Source of the DNA: Bifidobacterium miconisargentati
Lineage (GTDB): Bacteria > Actinomycetota > Actinomycetes > Actinomycetales > Bifidobacteriaceae
Direction: 5' to 3'
Length of the DNA: 64,000 bases
Assembly: GCF_019331675.1 (NCBI RefSeq)
Contig: NZ_JAHBBJ010000010.1
Location: 1-64,000 of the forward strand
Shown: positions 50,648-60,005 of the stretch, piece by piece
Layout of the letters: every line of letters starts with the position of its first letter
Position numbering within the stretch: the stretch's first letter is position 1
Position numbers and translations under genes: made by a program
Notes under the pieces: model-generated
Told to the model about the DNA's origin: nothing
Database searches by the model: none
Seen by the model: only the letters and a program-made list of their open reading frames with translations

Positions 50648-52921
50648 TTATCCCTCCATCCACCGCTCCAGCGCATCGGCATCGGCACGCCGCAGGAACA
50701 TGAACCGCAGCGAATCGATGTCGTTCATCACGAACAGGGACATCTGGACCCGCTCGATGCCGCGTGGCTCCCGCCACAACGTGGTGGACCGCGTAATCGA
50801 CTGCACGCGCGACCTCGTGGTTATGGCCGTATACCGTGCGAGCCGGGTCGCGCCGGTCACTACGATCCGGTTTTTCGGCGTGACCATCTGGCCGTCCGTT
50901 CCGCAACCATATGAGGGAACATGCGTGCCATGGGATGTGGATTCTGATGCAGCCCGGCTGTCCGCGCCATTTGAGGCAGCGGTATCACCGTCGCTGGCAT
51001 GGATGCCATCGTTATTGCCGTACGCCGCATCCGGCAGCAGCGCATACCCCTCCTCGCGTGACTTCAGCCATCGTCCGCCGGCCCACCACAAGCCGATGGC
51101 AATAGGCGCGATTATGAGCCACCATGGCCATCCCGATCCCGGAATCGCGGCCGCCGCGCGGAAAGCCGGCGCCGCGTCGGCATCCGAGCCGAGCCAGACC
51201 AGCGCCGTCACCGCCAACGTAATCATCACCGGCATCGTGAGGTAATAACGGAGCAACCCGCGGCCGGTGTACCGGATGACCGGACCTGTCGCAGACTCCG
51301 GCTTCGGCCGCCGCGCGGCCCGCGCTGTGTGAACACCGCCGTCCGGGCCGACGGACGCGCCGGCGGTCTGTACAACCGAACCGTATGTTCCGGCCCGCAC
51401 GACCGGTTCGCGCATGTCCCACTCCGGCAGCATCGCGTGCAGCACGTCATAGACCCGGCGCGTGCCGATCACCGGCAGGATACGCGACGCCGAAATGGCT
51501 CCTTCCTCGTTCCCGCCGGTGGCCGAGGAACTCAGCCCCAACCCCACCGAACACAGGCCGAATGGCCGACGCAACAGCGACTGCCGGACAATCACCGTCT
51601 GGATACGACTGACCGGAATCGTGGATGTGCGGCGCGTGAACAGGCCGCGCACCACCACCAGATCGTCGCCGCGACGCCACACCTCGAAACCATAGAATCG
51701 CAGCAACGAAGTCACGATGCTCACCAGCATGAGCAGCATCATGCAGGCCAGTACCGCCAGCACAATCGAAAGCAGACCACTGGCCGCCACGGCGCTCACC
51801 GACCGTTCGGCATCGCGCACCCAGCTTTGCGGCACGATTTCCTGCACCTGTTGCACGAAGCCGTACACCACGAACGCGGCGGCCAGGAATCCGATATCGG
51901 TGACGGCGAACAGCAGGATGTCCTTCACCGAGGCACGGAACACCGGAGCTTGGCTGCGTAGGTCCGCAGGTGCCGCGGGCTTGCCCATGCACGCGATGGG
52001 GCTGGCCGTGTAGGTCGGGTCGTATCCGGTGCCGTGGTTTGGCGGGAGCGCCTCCGTGCGAACGTTGTCTCCGGGAGTGCCGGGCATAGGCAGGTCCGAG
52101 GAACCGTCGGTGATGCCGTTGACGGTGGTGTCGGCGGTGGCGGTATTGACGGCTTGTCGAGCGTCGTGTGGAATTTGAAGACTACCAATGTTCGCCGCCC
52201 GTCCTGTGCGGGCCTGCGCGCGTCGGCTCTCCAACTCCAGTTGCAGCGTCGCCGGCACCGCGTCCAATCGGATATCCGTATCCGCCGCGCCGGCCGCCGA
52301 AACGGTGAGCCGCACCACGCCGAACGGCTGCAGATACACCGGCGACGAACTGTTGATGGCATGAATCGAGCCGTAACTGATGGTCCGGTGCTTGCGGAAG
52401 AACAGGCCCGACTTGAAGGACAGCCCGTCATCACCCAGACGGTAGCGGGTGGTCAGCCATTCGATGACGGGCGGGATGAGCACGACCACGATGGCTGACG
52501 CCAAGGCCAGCGCGATCATCGGGACGCTCAGATGACGTCGCAGGATCACCAGGAACGTGATGAACAGACCGATGATGCCGCGCACCGAGGAGACCGTCGC
52601 CACGATGAGTCCGGCCGGGTGCAGCATGCGCCAGTCGTCGCCGAAGCGGTCATCGCCGGGCCGATTGTTGCCGTGGGGCCGATTGCGGGGGAGACTGGTG
52701 TTGGTGTTGGTGTTGGTGTTGGTGTTGGTGTTGGTGTTGGTGTTGGTGCTGGTGCTGGTGTCAGGATCGATTGTGCTGGCGCCGGCACTACCCGTGGCGT
52801 TGTCCGTGGTATCTACGGTATGATCCACGGTGCCGTGTGTATCGTCATTGGTCTCGATGGCATCGCCCGCAACGACGGGATCTCCCACGCGCGAAGGAAC
52901 GCCGTATCCGCCGCCCGCCAT
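50648..52921 (-). CDS. Large membrane protein with bacterial PH (YdbT-like) domains
   Basis: A 757-residue protein. An N-terminal Thr/Asn-rich stretch of about 100 residues includes a (TN)n run encoded by a GGTGTT hexamer array (52697-52750, then GGTGCT). Paired membrane helices and bPH2 (DUF304-type) domains follow, with TRYRLGDDGLSFKSGLFFRKHRT, TRRTSTIPVSRIQTVIV and ITTRSRVQSITRSTT marking three PH units. Such proteins sit in the membrane and may sense or organise the envelope; the activity is unknown. The start overlaps the stop of the small PH protein (TGATG), so the two are translationally coupled. Confidence 0.8.
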   Translation of the reverse strand: MAGGGYGVPSRVGDPVVAGDAIETNDDTHGTVDHTVDTTDNATGSAGASTIDPDTSTSTNTNTNTNTNTNTNTNTSLPRNRPHGNNRPGDDRFGDDWRMLHPAGLIVATVSSVRGIIGLFITFLVILRRHLSVPMIALALASAIVVVLIPPVIEWLTTRYRLGDDGLSFKSGLFFRKHRTISYGSIHAINSSSPVYLQPFGVVRLTVSAAGAADTDIRLDAVPATLQLELESRRAQARTGRAANIGSLQIPHDARQAVNTATADTTVNGITDGSSDLPMPGTPGDNVRTEALPPNHGTGYDPTYTASPIACMGKPAAPADLRSQAPVFRASVKDILLFAVTDIGFLAAAFVVYGFVQQVQEIVPQSWVRDAERSVSAVAASGLLSIVLAVLACMMLLMLVSIVTSLLRFYGFEVWRRGDDLVVVRGLFTRRTSTIPVSRIQTVIVRQSLLRRPFGLCSVGLGLSSSATGGNEEGAISASRILPVIGTRRVYDVLHAMLPEWDMREPVVRAGTYGSVVQTAGASVGPDGGVHTARAARRPKPESATGPVIRYTGRGLLRYYLTMPVMITLAVTALVWLGSDADAAPAFRAAAAIPGSGWPWWLIIAPIAIGLWWAGGRWLKSREEGYALLPDAAYGNNDGIHASDGDTAASNGADSRAASESTSHGTHVPSYGCGTDGQMVTPKNRIVVTGATRLARYTAITTRSRVQSITRSTTLWREPRGIERVQMSLFVMNDIDSLRFMFLRRADADALERWMEG

Positions 52922-53427
52922 CACAGGTCGTCCTTCGCTTCGGCCACGCGCTCGGTGATGAGCGCCACCATGCGCTCCGCCTCGTCGGTGTCCAGTGCGG
53001 CGATCTCATGCTCGTCGGCGGCCGTGTGCACCACCACTGTGGTCAAGCCGAAATGCCGCTGCACCGGGTTCTGCTTGGTGTCCACGTGCTGCACGCGCGT
53101 ATATGGCGTGGTGGTGGAGCGGCGGAACAGCCAACCTTTGCGGGTGGCGAGGTCTCGTTCGCCGATGCGGAACCGCGTGAAGGCATACAGATACTTGGTC
53201 TGCAGCGGTTGGGTGGCGAGGTCCAGCACCGCATAGGCCACGGCCAGCGCCACGATGAGCCGCTGCCAGAATCCCCACCAGCCATTCGTCATGCATACGA
53301 TTGCGACCACGGCGCAGACCGCCAGCCAGATGGCGCAGTGGATCGCCTCGTTGATGAGCCACACCGTGCATACGCGCGGTGGCAACGGCCGCCAGCCGGA
53401 TTCCTCGGATTCCTGTTGCGCGTTCAT
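52921..53427 (-). CDS. Small membrane PH-domain protein (YdbS-like)
   Basis: 168 residues from ATG 53427 behind GAAAGGGG. Two membrane helices (IHCAIWLAVCAVVAIVC and RLIVALAVAYAVLDL) precede one bPH2 domain with RFRIGERDLATRKGWLFRR and VQHVDTKQNPVQRHFGL. It forms the usual small-large pair with the protein encoded directly downstream, as YdbS and YdbT do in Bacillus. The partners probably form a membrane complex. Confidence 0.85.
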   Translation of the reverse strand: MNAQQESEESGWRPLPPRVCTVWLINEAIHCAIWLAVCAVVAIVCMTNGWWGFWQRLIVALAVAYAVLDLATQPLQTKYLYAFTRFRIGERDLATRKGWLFRRSTTTPYTRVQHVDTKQNPVQRHFGLTTVVVHTAADEHEIAALDTDEAERMVALITERVAEAKDDL

Positions 53428-53870
53428 CGCGTCCCCTTTCGCCAATGCTCTGTCCGACCAAGATTGACATGGGTCCTTTATTCTTGGCTTCCCTTGTCAG
53501 GACATCGCCGTGAAGCAAACAGCGGAGCTGTTTGCAGGCAATGTGCGAGACGACAGTCGAGCCAACAGACTGCGAACGAAGTTCGTCCTCAATTGCAGGA
53601 CGAGCTGTCGGCGGAGCCGACTGAGGGGTAGTCAGACATGGGCTCATGTCAATCTTGGTTTAACAGAGTCTTCGCCAATGCTCCGGTATTCCAAGGCCGA
53701 CAGCCTTTATTCTTGGCTCCCCTGGGCTGCTGCCGTCAATCCGTAACCCCCACTGTATCCGACGCGATTATGCTCTGCGGGGAGCGGTACACAGATGTTG
53801 ACGGGCGCGGCTGCCGGCTGGACGAACCGGTCCTGATGCGGTTGAGTGGAGTCATCACAAGGAAGGAAGC
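53428..53870. other. 443-bp gap holding a mobile repeat
   Basis: Between the divergent PH pair and the DUF805 gene. The mobile repeat takes up 53446-53670. The remaining 200 bp hold a possible DUF805 promoter and nothing else clear. Confidence 0.55.
53446..53670. mobile_element. Miniature inverted-repeat element carrying a structured repeat (copy E)
   Basis: 225 bp, closely related to the element at 50039-50260. The right arm reads CATGTCAATCTTGG-TTTAACAGAG. The left arm matches its complement except for TCCGA in place of TTAAA. TTCGCCAA occurs exactly at 53438-53445 and 53671-53678, an 8-bp duplication; the match in fact continues to 13 bp (TTCGCCAATGCTC). Inside are CAAACAGCGGAGCTGTTTG, GAACGAAGTTC and TCAATTGCAGGAC. 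Confidence 0.8.
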
Positions 53871-54806
53871 ATGATGGGCAATCCCGAACCGAATCCACAA
53901 GCCGATCAGGCGTGGCATCAGGCATATGAAGCTCCGGGTGTCTCACCGAATCCGTATGTGACGCCGAACCCGTACACGACGGCGAATCCGTATGAGGCGC
54001 CGAACCCGTATGTGACGGCGAATCCGCAGCCGTTGCAGTCGTCGCCGCAACTGCCGCCACAGCCATCACAGCACGGCAAGCAATGGCGGCTGCGCGACGA
54101 ACCGCCGCTGTGGGCCCCGTGGTACGGCATCGGCTTCTGGCGGGCCGTCACACGATGCTTCCGCAAGACGTTCATCTACCATGGCCGCGCCTCACGCAGC
54201 GAATATTGGTGGGTTTGGTTGTTCACCCTGTTGTTGTCCGGCGTGCTGGGCGCGGCGGCGTACGGCATAGGGCTCGCCATCGGGCTGAGCGGTGCTGAGG
54301 ATCCGTCCACGCTCAGCTCGCCGTTGGAGGACTTCATCAGCAACGCGACGATAATCGCACAACTGGCGATGCTCGTGCCGACCATCTCGCTGTCCATCCG
54401 TCGCCTGCACGACGAGAACCGCCGTGGATGGTGGCTGCTACTGCCCACGATGCTGCAGGTCGCCGCGGTGTTCACGCTGTTCGTCGTGATCATCGCCGCG
54501 GGAGTGTCCGGCGGTGGCTCCGATACGGCCATCGGGCAGGGCTTGGTCGCGGGCATGCTGGCGTTCTTCGGCATGTACCTGCTGTCCGGGCTGGCGTCGG
54601 TCGTGCTGATGATCGGGCCCAGCGATCCCCGCGGCGTGCGGTTCGACCGTCCGGGCGGGCGGCGTCATGAGCGCGGCGATCGATGGAATGGCGGATGGCA
54701 AACGGCCGAATCCGCAGCCGAACGTCGTACCCGCCCGGTCCGTGGGTGCCGCGGTACAGCCGGGGTCCGGCGCGATGCCTCAGTGATAACGTTCGCGATT
54801 TGCTAG
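53871..54806 (+). CDS. DUF805 membrane protein
   Basis: 311 residues. The N-terminus is a repeat of NPY units (NPYVTPNPYTTANPYEAPNPY pattern over 45 residues), then Pro/Gln. The DUF805 core begins at WRAVTRCFRKTFIYHGRASRSEYWWVWLF, with further helices up to residue 250. SIRRLHDENRRGWW is the family's cytosolic signature. A basic, polar C-terminal tail of 45 residues follows. AGGAAGGA precedes the ATG; an ATG one codon later is equally possible. It lies 50 bp before the sensor kinase gene, so the two are likely one transcript. Confidence 0.85.
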   Translation: MMGNPEPNPQADQAWHQAYEAPGVSPNPYVTPNPYTTANPYEAPNPYVTANPQPLQSSPQLPPQPSQHGKQWRLRDEPPLWAPWYGIGFWRAVTRCFRKTFIYHGRASRSEYWWVWLFTLLLSGVLGAAAYGIGLAIGLSGAEDPSTLSSPLEDFISNATIIAQLAMLVPTISLSIRRLHDENRRGWWLLLPTMLQVAAVFTLFVVIIAAGVSGGGSDTAIGQGLVAGMLAFFGMYLLSGLASVVLMIGPSDPRGVRFDRPGGRRHERGDRWNGGWQTAESAAERRTRPVRGCRGTAGVRRDASVITFAIC

Positions 54807-54855
54807 CGGAACACAGTCGCTTCATGGGATGCGATGGTGAAGGAAGGATGCGGCG

Positions 54856-56283
54856 ATGATGAAGAACACTGGCGATGTCGGCGATGCGCGATCGCTGATG
54901 CGTCGGTCCGCCCGGCATGTGCTCGACTGGTGGCGGGAACCGCATTTTCTGGAGAAGACCGGCATCGTGGTGGATGTGGTGCAGGTGGTGGCGATGGTCG
55001 CCGTGCCGCCAAGTGGTCCCATGCAGATGCTGTGCGCGCTTGTCTGGCTGGTGCTGGTGGCCGCGCTGCCGTTCGCGCCGCGCGTGTTGTGCGTGGCCGG
55101 TCCGGTGCTGTGCCTGATTGCCGGCGCCCTGCCGAATTGGAGCGTGTGGACGACCGGAGAGGTCGCTTTGACCGCGTGGTTCCTGGCCATCGGGTACGTG
55201 ATGCCACGGTGGGCCGCGGTCGCGCTGCCGGCCGGATTCTCGGTGCTTGATGCGGCCGGGTGCGCGTGGTTCGGATTCGGTTCGCTGGGTGGCATCGTGA
55301 TTCGGAGTGTGGTGGCTTCGCTCAACGACATCAACTGGCAGGCTTCGACGGAGGCTGGTGTCATGATTCCGGCGGATGCGAGCGTGGCGTTGCCGCAGTA
55401 TCCGGTCATCATATTTGTGGCCACACTGATGCTGGATTTCATGATTCTGGGATTCCTGACCGTATGCAGCGCCGCGTTCCGTCGGACCGCCGCCGCGGGG
55501 GAGCGTGCCGCACGCGCCGAACGGCTGCTGGGCCGCGTGACCCGCGAACAGGAACTGGCCCACATGATCCACGATTCGGTGGCCAACGACATGTCCACCA
55601 TCGCGATGCTCTCCTGGCGGGCCAAAGGAGTGGAGAACGACGAGGAACTGGATGAGCTGCTGGACGCGATCTACGCGCGGTCGCACCACGCGCTGGACCG
55701 GGTGCATGAGGTCATCGACGTGCTCAACGGCAAGCGTGATTTGGGGGAATTGCGTGCGTCGGGCTCGGTGGATGATGTGGATGTTGCGTCGCAGGTTTCC
55801 CGTGATTCTTTCGACGTGATCGTGGAGAAATACGTGGAGGACCAGGACCGTGCGATGGGCATGCTGGGGCTTGCGGGCGTGAGCCGGCTCAACATCATGC
55901 CGGATGCGCAGGTGCCTGAACCCGTACGTCGCGCGACGATGGGATTGCTGGAGGAGGTTTACGCGAACATCGTGCGGCATTGCGCGATGTCCGTGGCGGC
56001 CGGCGAGCCGGATGGCGGGGCCGAAACGTCGGCCGGTAGCGGAGCCGAAGCAGGCGACGAGCCCGCGTACAGCCTGTTCATCGACATAAGCCGCGACTGC
56101 GTCGCTGTCAGCGAAGTCAACGCGCTCGCCGACGAACGGCGCACGCTCGTGCACGGTCACGGACGCGGAGACGGACTTGCCCTGCAGCGTACGACCATCG
56201 AATCGCTCGGCGGCACGCTCAACACCAGCCACCAGGACGGCACATGGATCCTCAGCGCGCGGATTCCATTGATCACTGATTGA
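54856..56283 (+). CDS. Two-component sensor kinase (NarL-partner type)
   Basis: 475 residues. Five or six membrane helices fill about residues 35-210, followed by a short coiled coil and a dimerisation helix with AHMIHDSVANDMSTIAML, where His is the phosphorylation site of this HisKA_3-like class. The ATPase region is divergent: EEVYANIVRHCA serves as the N box and HGRGDGLALQRTTIESLGG as the G box. An acidic Ala/Gly insert (GEPDGGAETSAGSGAEAGDE) sits between them. Its 3' end overlaps that of the response regulator by 11 bp, on opposite strands. The signal is unknown. Confidence 0.85.
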   Translation: MMKNTGDVGDARSLMRRSARHVLDWWREPHFLEKTGIVVDVVQVVAMVAVPPSGPMQMLCALVWLVLVAALPFAPRVLCVAGPVLCLIAGALPNWSVWTTGEVALTAWFLAIGYVMPRWAAVALPAGFSVLDAAGCAWFGFGSLGGIVIRSVVASLNDINWQASTEAGVMIPADASVALPQYPVIIFVATLMLDFMILGFLTVCSAAFRRTAAAGERAARAERLLGRVTREQELAHMIHDSVANDMSTIAMLSWRAKGVENDEELDELLDAIYARSHHALDRVHEVIDVLNGKRDLGELRASGSVDDVDVASQVSRDSFDVIVEKYVEDQDRAMGMLGLAGVSRLNIMPDAQVPEPVRRATMGLLEEVYANIVRHCAMSVAAGEPDGGAETSAGSGAEAGDEPAYSLFIDISRDCVAVSEVNALADERRTLVHGHGRGDGLALQRTTIESLGGTLNTSHQDGTWILSARIPLITD

Positions 56284-56989
56284 GCCACAATGCAATGGCG
56301 TGGGCCAGGGAGTGGGCTCCTAGTTTGTCTACGGCTCGGTGGGCGTGGGTGCGGACGGTGGAGGCTGCCACGCCCCACTGGGCGGCGATCTGGTCGTACG
56401 TCAGGCCTCGGGAAAGAAGATGCAGGGTTTCGGACTCCTTAGCTCCCAATTTGGCGGCGCGATGCCCGGCGTCCTCTGCGCCTGCGTTGGCCATGCCGTT
56501 GCCAATCGATGCCGTCGTACCATTATCCAGCAGCAGACGATGCGCGTCGGCTGCCGTTCGGAACGTCACTGATGCCACGGAATTCGGGACGAACGTGCCG
56601 CCGGCGGCCACTGTGCGCAATGCCTTGGCCAACTGCGGGATGTCGGCCTTCGATACGATGCCCTGCGCACCGGCGGCCGCGAGACGCTCTGCAAACGTAT
56701 CCACCGAGAACGCGGTGATGCCAAGCAGCATCACACGGTCAGTGCGCATGCGGATCTTACGGCAGACGCTTACGCCGGTCGCCTCATCAAGCGACATATC
56801 CACCAGCAGCAGTCGGGGCCGTGTCTCCGGATTGAGCGCCTTGGCCACGGCCTCGTCCGCATTGCCCACGCCCCACAGCCATTGCGCGGACGGCAGCAGT
56901 TGCGGCAGAATCCCCTTCAACGCCAGCAGTGCCATGCGATCGTTGTCCACCGCGGCCGCCAGCACCGGCGTCCCCTTCTCAATGCCCAT
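56273..56989 (-). CDS. LuxR/NarL-type response regulator
   Basis: 238 residues from ATG 56989, with AGGATGGG upstream; ATG 56998 is also possible. The receiver domain has the phospho-acceptor Asp in LLLVDMSLDEATG, with the conserved Lys in GIVSKADIP. A C-terminal LuxR HTH follows (LGAKESETLHLLSRGLTYDQ, then AASTVRTHAHRAVDKLG). It is placed tail to tail with the sensor kinase gene and divergent from the CPBP protease gene, which is a plausible target. Confidence 0.9.
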   Translation of the reverse strand: MGIEKGTPVLAAAVDNDRMALLALKGILPQLLPSAQWLWGVGNADEAVAKALNPETRPRLLLVDMSLDEATGVSVCRKIRMRTDRVMLLGITAFSVDTFAERLAAAGAQGIVSKADIPQLAKALRTVAAGGTFVPNSVASVTFRTAADAHRLLLDNGTTASIGNGMANAGAEDAGHRAAKLGAKESETLHLLSRGLTYDQIAAQWGVAASTVRTHAHRAVDKLGAHSLAHAIALWLNQ

Positions 56990-57127
56990 GGTGCCCATCC
57001 TACCGGCTCGTCGCATGGGTGGCCGGATATTCCGCACGGCCTTGGCCATCCTGGCGACCCCGCATGTTCGTCGACATTTGTGGACATCCTCACGATTCGT
57101 TCAGTTACGGCGGATAGGTTGGGGCGC

Positions 57128-58462
57128 ATGAGCATGAACGATGTGAACCAGCCGAATCAGCCGAACGGAAATCGGTCCGGCAGGCCCAATCCGACGACGC
57201 AGTATTCATCGGTGCCGGCATCGGGCCCGTCGCAACCCAGCCAGCCTGCGCCGCCGCCAATGCCGCAACAGTACCCGCCTCAGTATCCGCAATATCAACC
57301 ATATGCGCAGCAGTATGCGGGGCAATACCCGCCACAGTCCCAGTACCAGCAGAATCCATATCAGCCGCAGTATCGCCCTCAATACCCGTATCCGGCGTAT
57401 CAGACGTACCAGCCCTACCCGCCTCGTCCGGTGACGCCGGTGCCTCCGGCGATTCCCGTCGACCCGCGGCAGGCGTGGCGCACTTGGCGGCGAAAAGTGG
57501 TCGGTCGCGCGGTGGGCCTGACCTTCGCCTATGAAGGCATGATGTACGCGGGCGCGATCATCGCCGCCGCCATCGTGGCCATGGCCGCCGCCACCGGACT
57601 TTTCGCTTCCGGCAGAGGTACCTACTCCAGCGACGACGGCATCATCAGCCTGATTTCCGTGGCCGTGGCGTTCGGGTTCCTGCTGCTCATGCGTCACCGT
57701 GACATCCTCACCCGCGAATTCTGGCTCGGCGGGCCGCATCTGGACACGTACGGCGAGCCCAACCAGCGCGGCCGCGTAAGCCGATACGGCGGCGGACGTA
57801 TGCGCCCGCAATGGTTCCTCGTGTTCATCGTGCTCGGACTGGGCGTGCAGGGCAGCGTCTCGCTGGTGCAGATGCTGCTGTCGATGGGCGGCGTCGATTT
57901 GGTCTCGCCCACGTCCGAAAGCATCAACGAATCCGCCGTGACGGTGAGCATGTGGCTGTACATCGGTCTCGTCGGGCCGATCTGCGAGGAGGTGATGTTC
58001 CGCGGGGTGCTCATGAAGGAGCTCAAGCCGCTGGGCAAGAACTTCGCGATCTTCACCTCCGCGCTCGCCTTCGGCCTCTTCCACGACGACGTGGTGCAGG
58101 GCACGTTTGCCTTCCTGTTCGGCCTGATTCTGGGCTTCGTGGCGATGGAATATTCGTTGGTCTGGTCCATCGCGCTACACATCTTCAACAACGCGATCCT
58201 CTCCGGCGTGATCGATACGCTGTTCGCCGGCCAGCTCAGCGACAACGGCTATCTGGTGTATTCGATCATCCTCGCGCTGGCGGGCGTGATCGGCTCGGCG
58301 ATCGTGCTGGTGCTCTACGGCCGCAGTCTCGCGCAATACCGCCGTGAGAACCGCTCCATCCCGGACACCTACGCCGGCTGGACCTCGCCTGCGTTCATCG
58401 CGTTCGTGGTGCTCAACGCCGTCGTCGCGATCGTCTCCTTCATCGGCGCGATGATGGGGTGA
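57128..58462 (+). CDS. CPBP-family intramembrane protease-like protein
   Basis: 444 residues. The first 110 are Pro/Gln/Tyr-rich repeats (QYPPQYPQYQ type). Seven or eight helices follow, with the CPBP (Abi/Rce1) catalytic blocks: CEEVMFRGVL (the EExxxR motif), FGLFHDD (His) and HIFNNAI (His and Asn). In other bacteria such proteins cut membrane substrates or help regulate signalling. It is divergent from the response regulator gene and may be part of its response. ATG 57128 or 57134. Confidence 0.85.
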   Translation: MSMNDVNQPNQPNGNRSGRPNPTTQYSSVPASGPSQPSQPAPPPMPQQYPPQYPQYQPYAQQYAGQYPPQSQYQQNPYQPQYRPQYPYPAYQTYQPYPPRPVTPVPPAIPVDPRQAWRTWRRKVVGRAVGLTFAYEGMMYAGAIIAAAIVAMAAATGLFASGRGTYSSDDGIISLISVAVAFGFLLLMRHRDILTREFWLGGPHLDTYGEPNQRGRVSRYGGGRMRPQWFLVFIVLGLGVQGSVSLVQMLLSMGGVDLVSPTSESINESAVTVSMWLYIGLVGPICEEVMFRGVLMKELKPLGKNFAIFTSALAFGLFHDDVVQGTFAFLFGLILGFVAMEYSLVWSIALHIFNNAILSGVIDTLFAGQLSDNGYLVYSIILALAGVIGSAIVLVLYGRSLAQYRRENRSIPDTYAGWTSPAFIAFVVLNAVVAIVSFIGAMMG

Positions 58463-58607
58463 CGATCGGGGCTCATGGGGCCAGCTCGGGTGCGTCAGTC
58501 TGCGTCGCCGCGATGGTGGGGGCGATTTGTCGGGTGAGCCGGTTCGCGCGCGACGCAATAGCGGGATGGCGGTGAGCCGTTGGCGCGGTGTGTTTTATGG
58601 TTGAGTC

Positions 58608-59732
58608 ATGAGTGATTTCGAGCCTTTCTACGATGTGAACCGCACTTACGAGGACAATTACGCGCAAGGCCCGTTCGGGGCGTTCGCGCAGGCGCTGGCA
58701 GAGGATGGCGCCGCTTCAGCCGCCTCGGCTGATTCCGCCTCCGCGGCCGCCCAGACCGAGACGTTCCTCGGTCAGCCGGTCAACCTGGCGTTCGGCATCC
58801 CCGCCGGTCCGCTGCTCAACAGCCGCTACACCACGGCGGCCTTCCGCATGGGCTTCGACTTGGCCACCTACAAGACCGTGCGCTCGCGCGCATGGGGCTG
58901 CAACCCGTTCCCGAACGTGCTGGCCGTGCATCCCAAGTCGGCGGACGGCTCGCTGACCCCCGGCAGCGCTGAACTCGACGAAGGCGTGCTGGCGGACACC
59001 AACTATGATCTGCCCATCTCCATCTCCAACAGCTTCGGCGTGCCCTCGCAGGACCCGGATGTCTGGCAGCCGGACATGAAGGCCGCCATTGCCGCGGCCG
59101 GCCCGGGCCAAGTGCTGGTGCCGAGCTTCCAGGGCTCACGTGTGGAGGGCATGAGCGAGGACGACTACATCGCCGACCACGCCACCACGGCCCGTCTGAT
59201 CAAGGAGACCGGCGCAAAGCTGATGGTGATGAACACCAGCTGCCCGAACGAAGGACACAACCGTCTCCTGTGCCACAATCCGCTGCTCGTAGGCCGCATC
59301 ACCGAGGCCGTGAAGCAGGCAATCGGCGATACACCGCTGATGATCAAGCTCGCGTATATCCCCAGCGACGATGACCTTGAGCTCATGGTGCGTTCCACTG
59401 TGGGCCGCGGCACCGTGCAGGGCTTCAGCACCATCAACACGATCTCCGCGCGCCTTGTGGACAAGGACGGCAACCAAGCCCTGCCCGGCGCGGGCCGTGA
59501 CCGTTCCGGCGTGTGCGGCAATGCGATTCGCGGCGCCGGCCTTGACATGGTGGCCCGTCTCGCCGCCATCCGCGAGAAGACCGGCCTCGATTTCGCCATC
59601 AACGGCGTGGGCGGCGTGGTCTCGCCCGCCGATTACGCGGCGTACAAGAAGGCCGGCGCGGATTCGGTGATGTCCGCCACCGGTGCCATGTGGGACGCCG
59701 AACTCGCCCACAAGATCAAGGTGAGTCTTTAA
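58608..59732 (+). CDS. Dihydroorotate dehydrogenase-like flavoprotein
   Basis: A 374-residue FMN-dependent TIM-barrel enzyme of the PyrD family. GIPAGPLLNSRYTTAAFRMGFDL and TYKTVRSR resemble the FMN end. MNTSCPNEGHNRLLC holds the Cys that acts as base in class 1A enzymes. MIKLAYIPSDDDL, NTISARLVDKDG and a late NGVGGVVSPADYAAYKKAGAD complete the barrel. An Ala/Ser-rich insert of about 25 residues follows the start. It is not near other pyr genes and diverges from true PyrD, so a related dihydropyrimidine or unknown substrate is possible. Confidence 0.8.
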   Translation: MSDFEPFYDVNRTYEDNYAQGPFGAFAQALAEDGAASAASADSASAAAQTETFLGQPVNLAFGIPAGPLLNSRYTTAAFRMGFDLATYKTVRSRAWGCNPFPNVLAVHPKSADGSLTPGSAELDEGVLADTNYDLPISISNSFGVPSQDPDVWQPDMKAAIAAAGPGQVLVPSFQGSRVEGMSEDDYIADHATTARLIKETGAKLMVMNTSCPNEGHNRLLCHNPLLVGRITEAVKQAIGDTPLMIKLAYIPSDDDLELMVRSTVGRGTVQGFSTINTISARLVDKDGNQALPGAGRDRSGVCGNAIRGAGLDMVARLAAIREKTGLDFAINGVGGVVSPADYAAYKKAGADSVMSATGAMWDAELAHKIKVSL

Positions 59733-59786
59733 GTTCCTTGAAGTCGTATAGGTCTTGCAGTAGCTAGCGACTATCGCCGTGCACTT

Positions 59787-59903
59787 GTCAGCGTTACTAT
59801 TTTCGAAATAAACCCATGTTTCGTGAAAAGGTAACGCTGACGAGCGCTCAGCGTGCCTTTTTCACGAACTATGGCCTCATTTCGCGAAAAGTAACGCCAT
59901 GGG
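59787..59903. terminator. Palindrome cluster between convergent genes
   Basis: Arms 59820-59840 and 59848-59868 (TTCGTGAAAAGGTAACGCTG and the rest) pair with two mismatches. GTCAGCGTTAC at 59787 can instead pair with GTAACGCTGAC inside it, and a further TTCGCGAAAAGTAACGC follows at 59881. The same word thus occurs four times in alternating orientation. Confidence 0.7.
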
Positions 59904-60005
59904 TGTGTCCGCCGCACCAGGAAAAGAGCCTTGTACGGAAGACGCGCCTTACCGGTGGCGGAACACCTTACCGGGGCAGGATTCCCGTCATTTTTGGAAT
60001 CGGAA

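Noticed and set aside
52697-52765. Phase-variable switch in the PH-domain gene
   Set aside because: The unit is six bases long, so changes in copy number cannot shift the frame.
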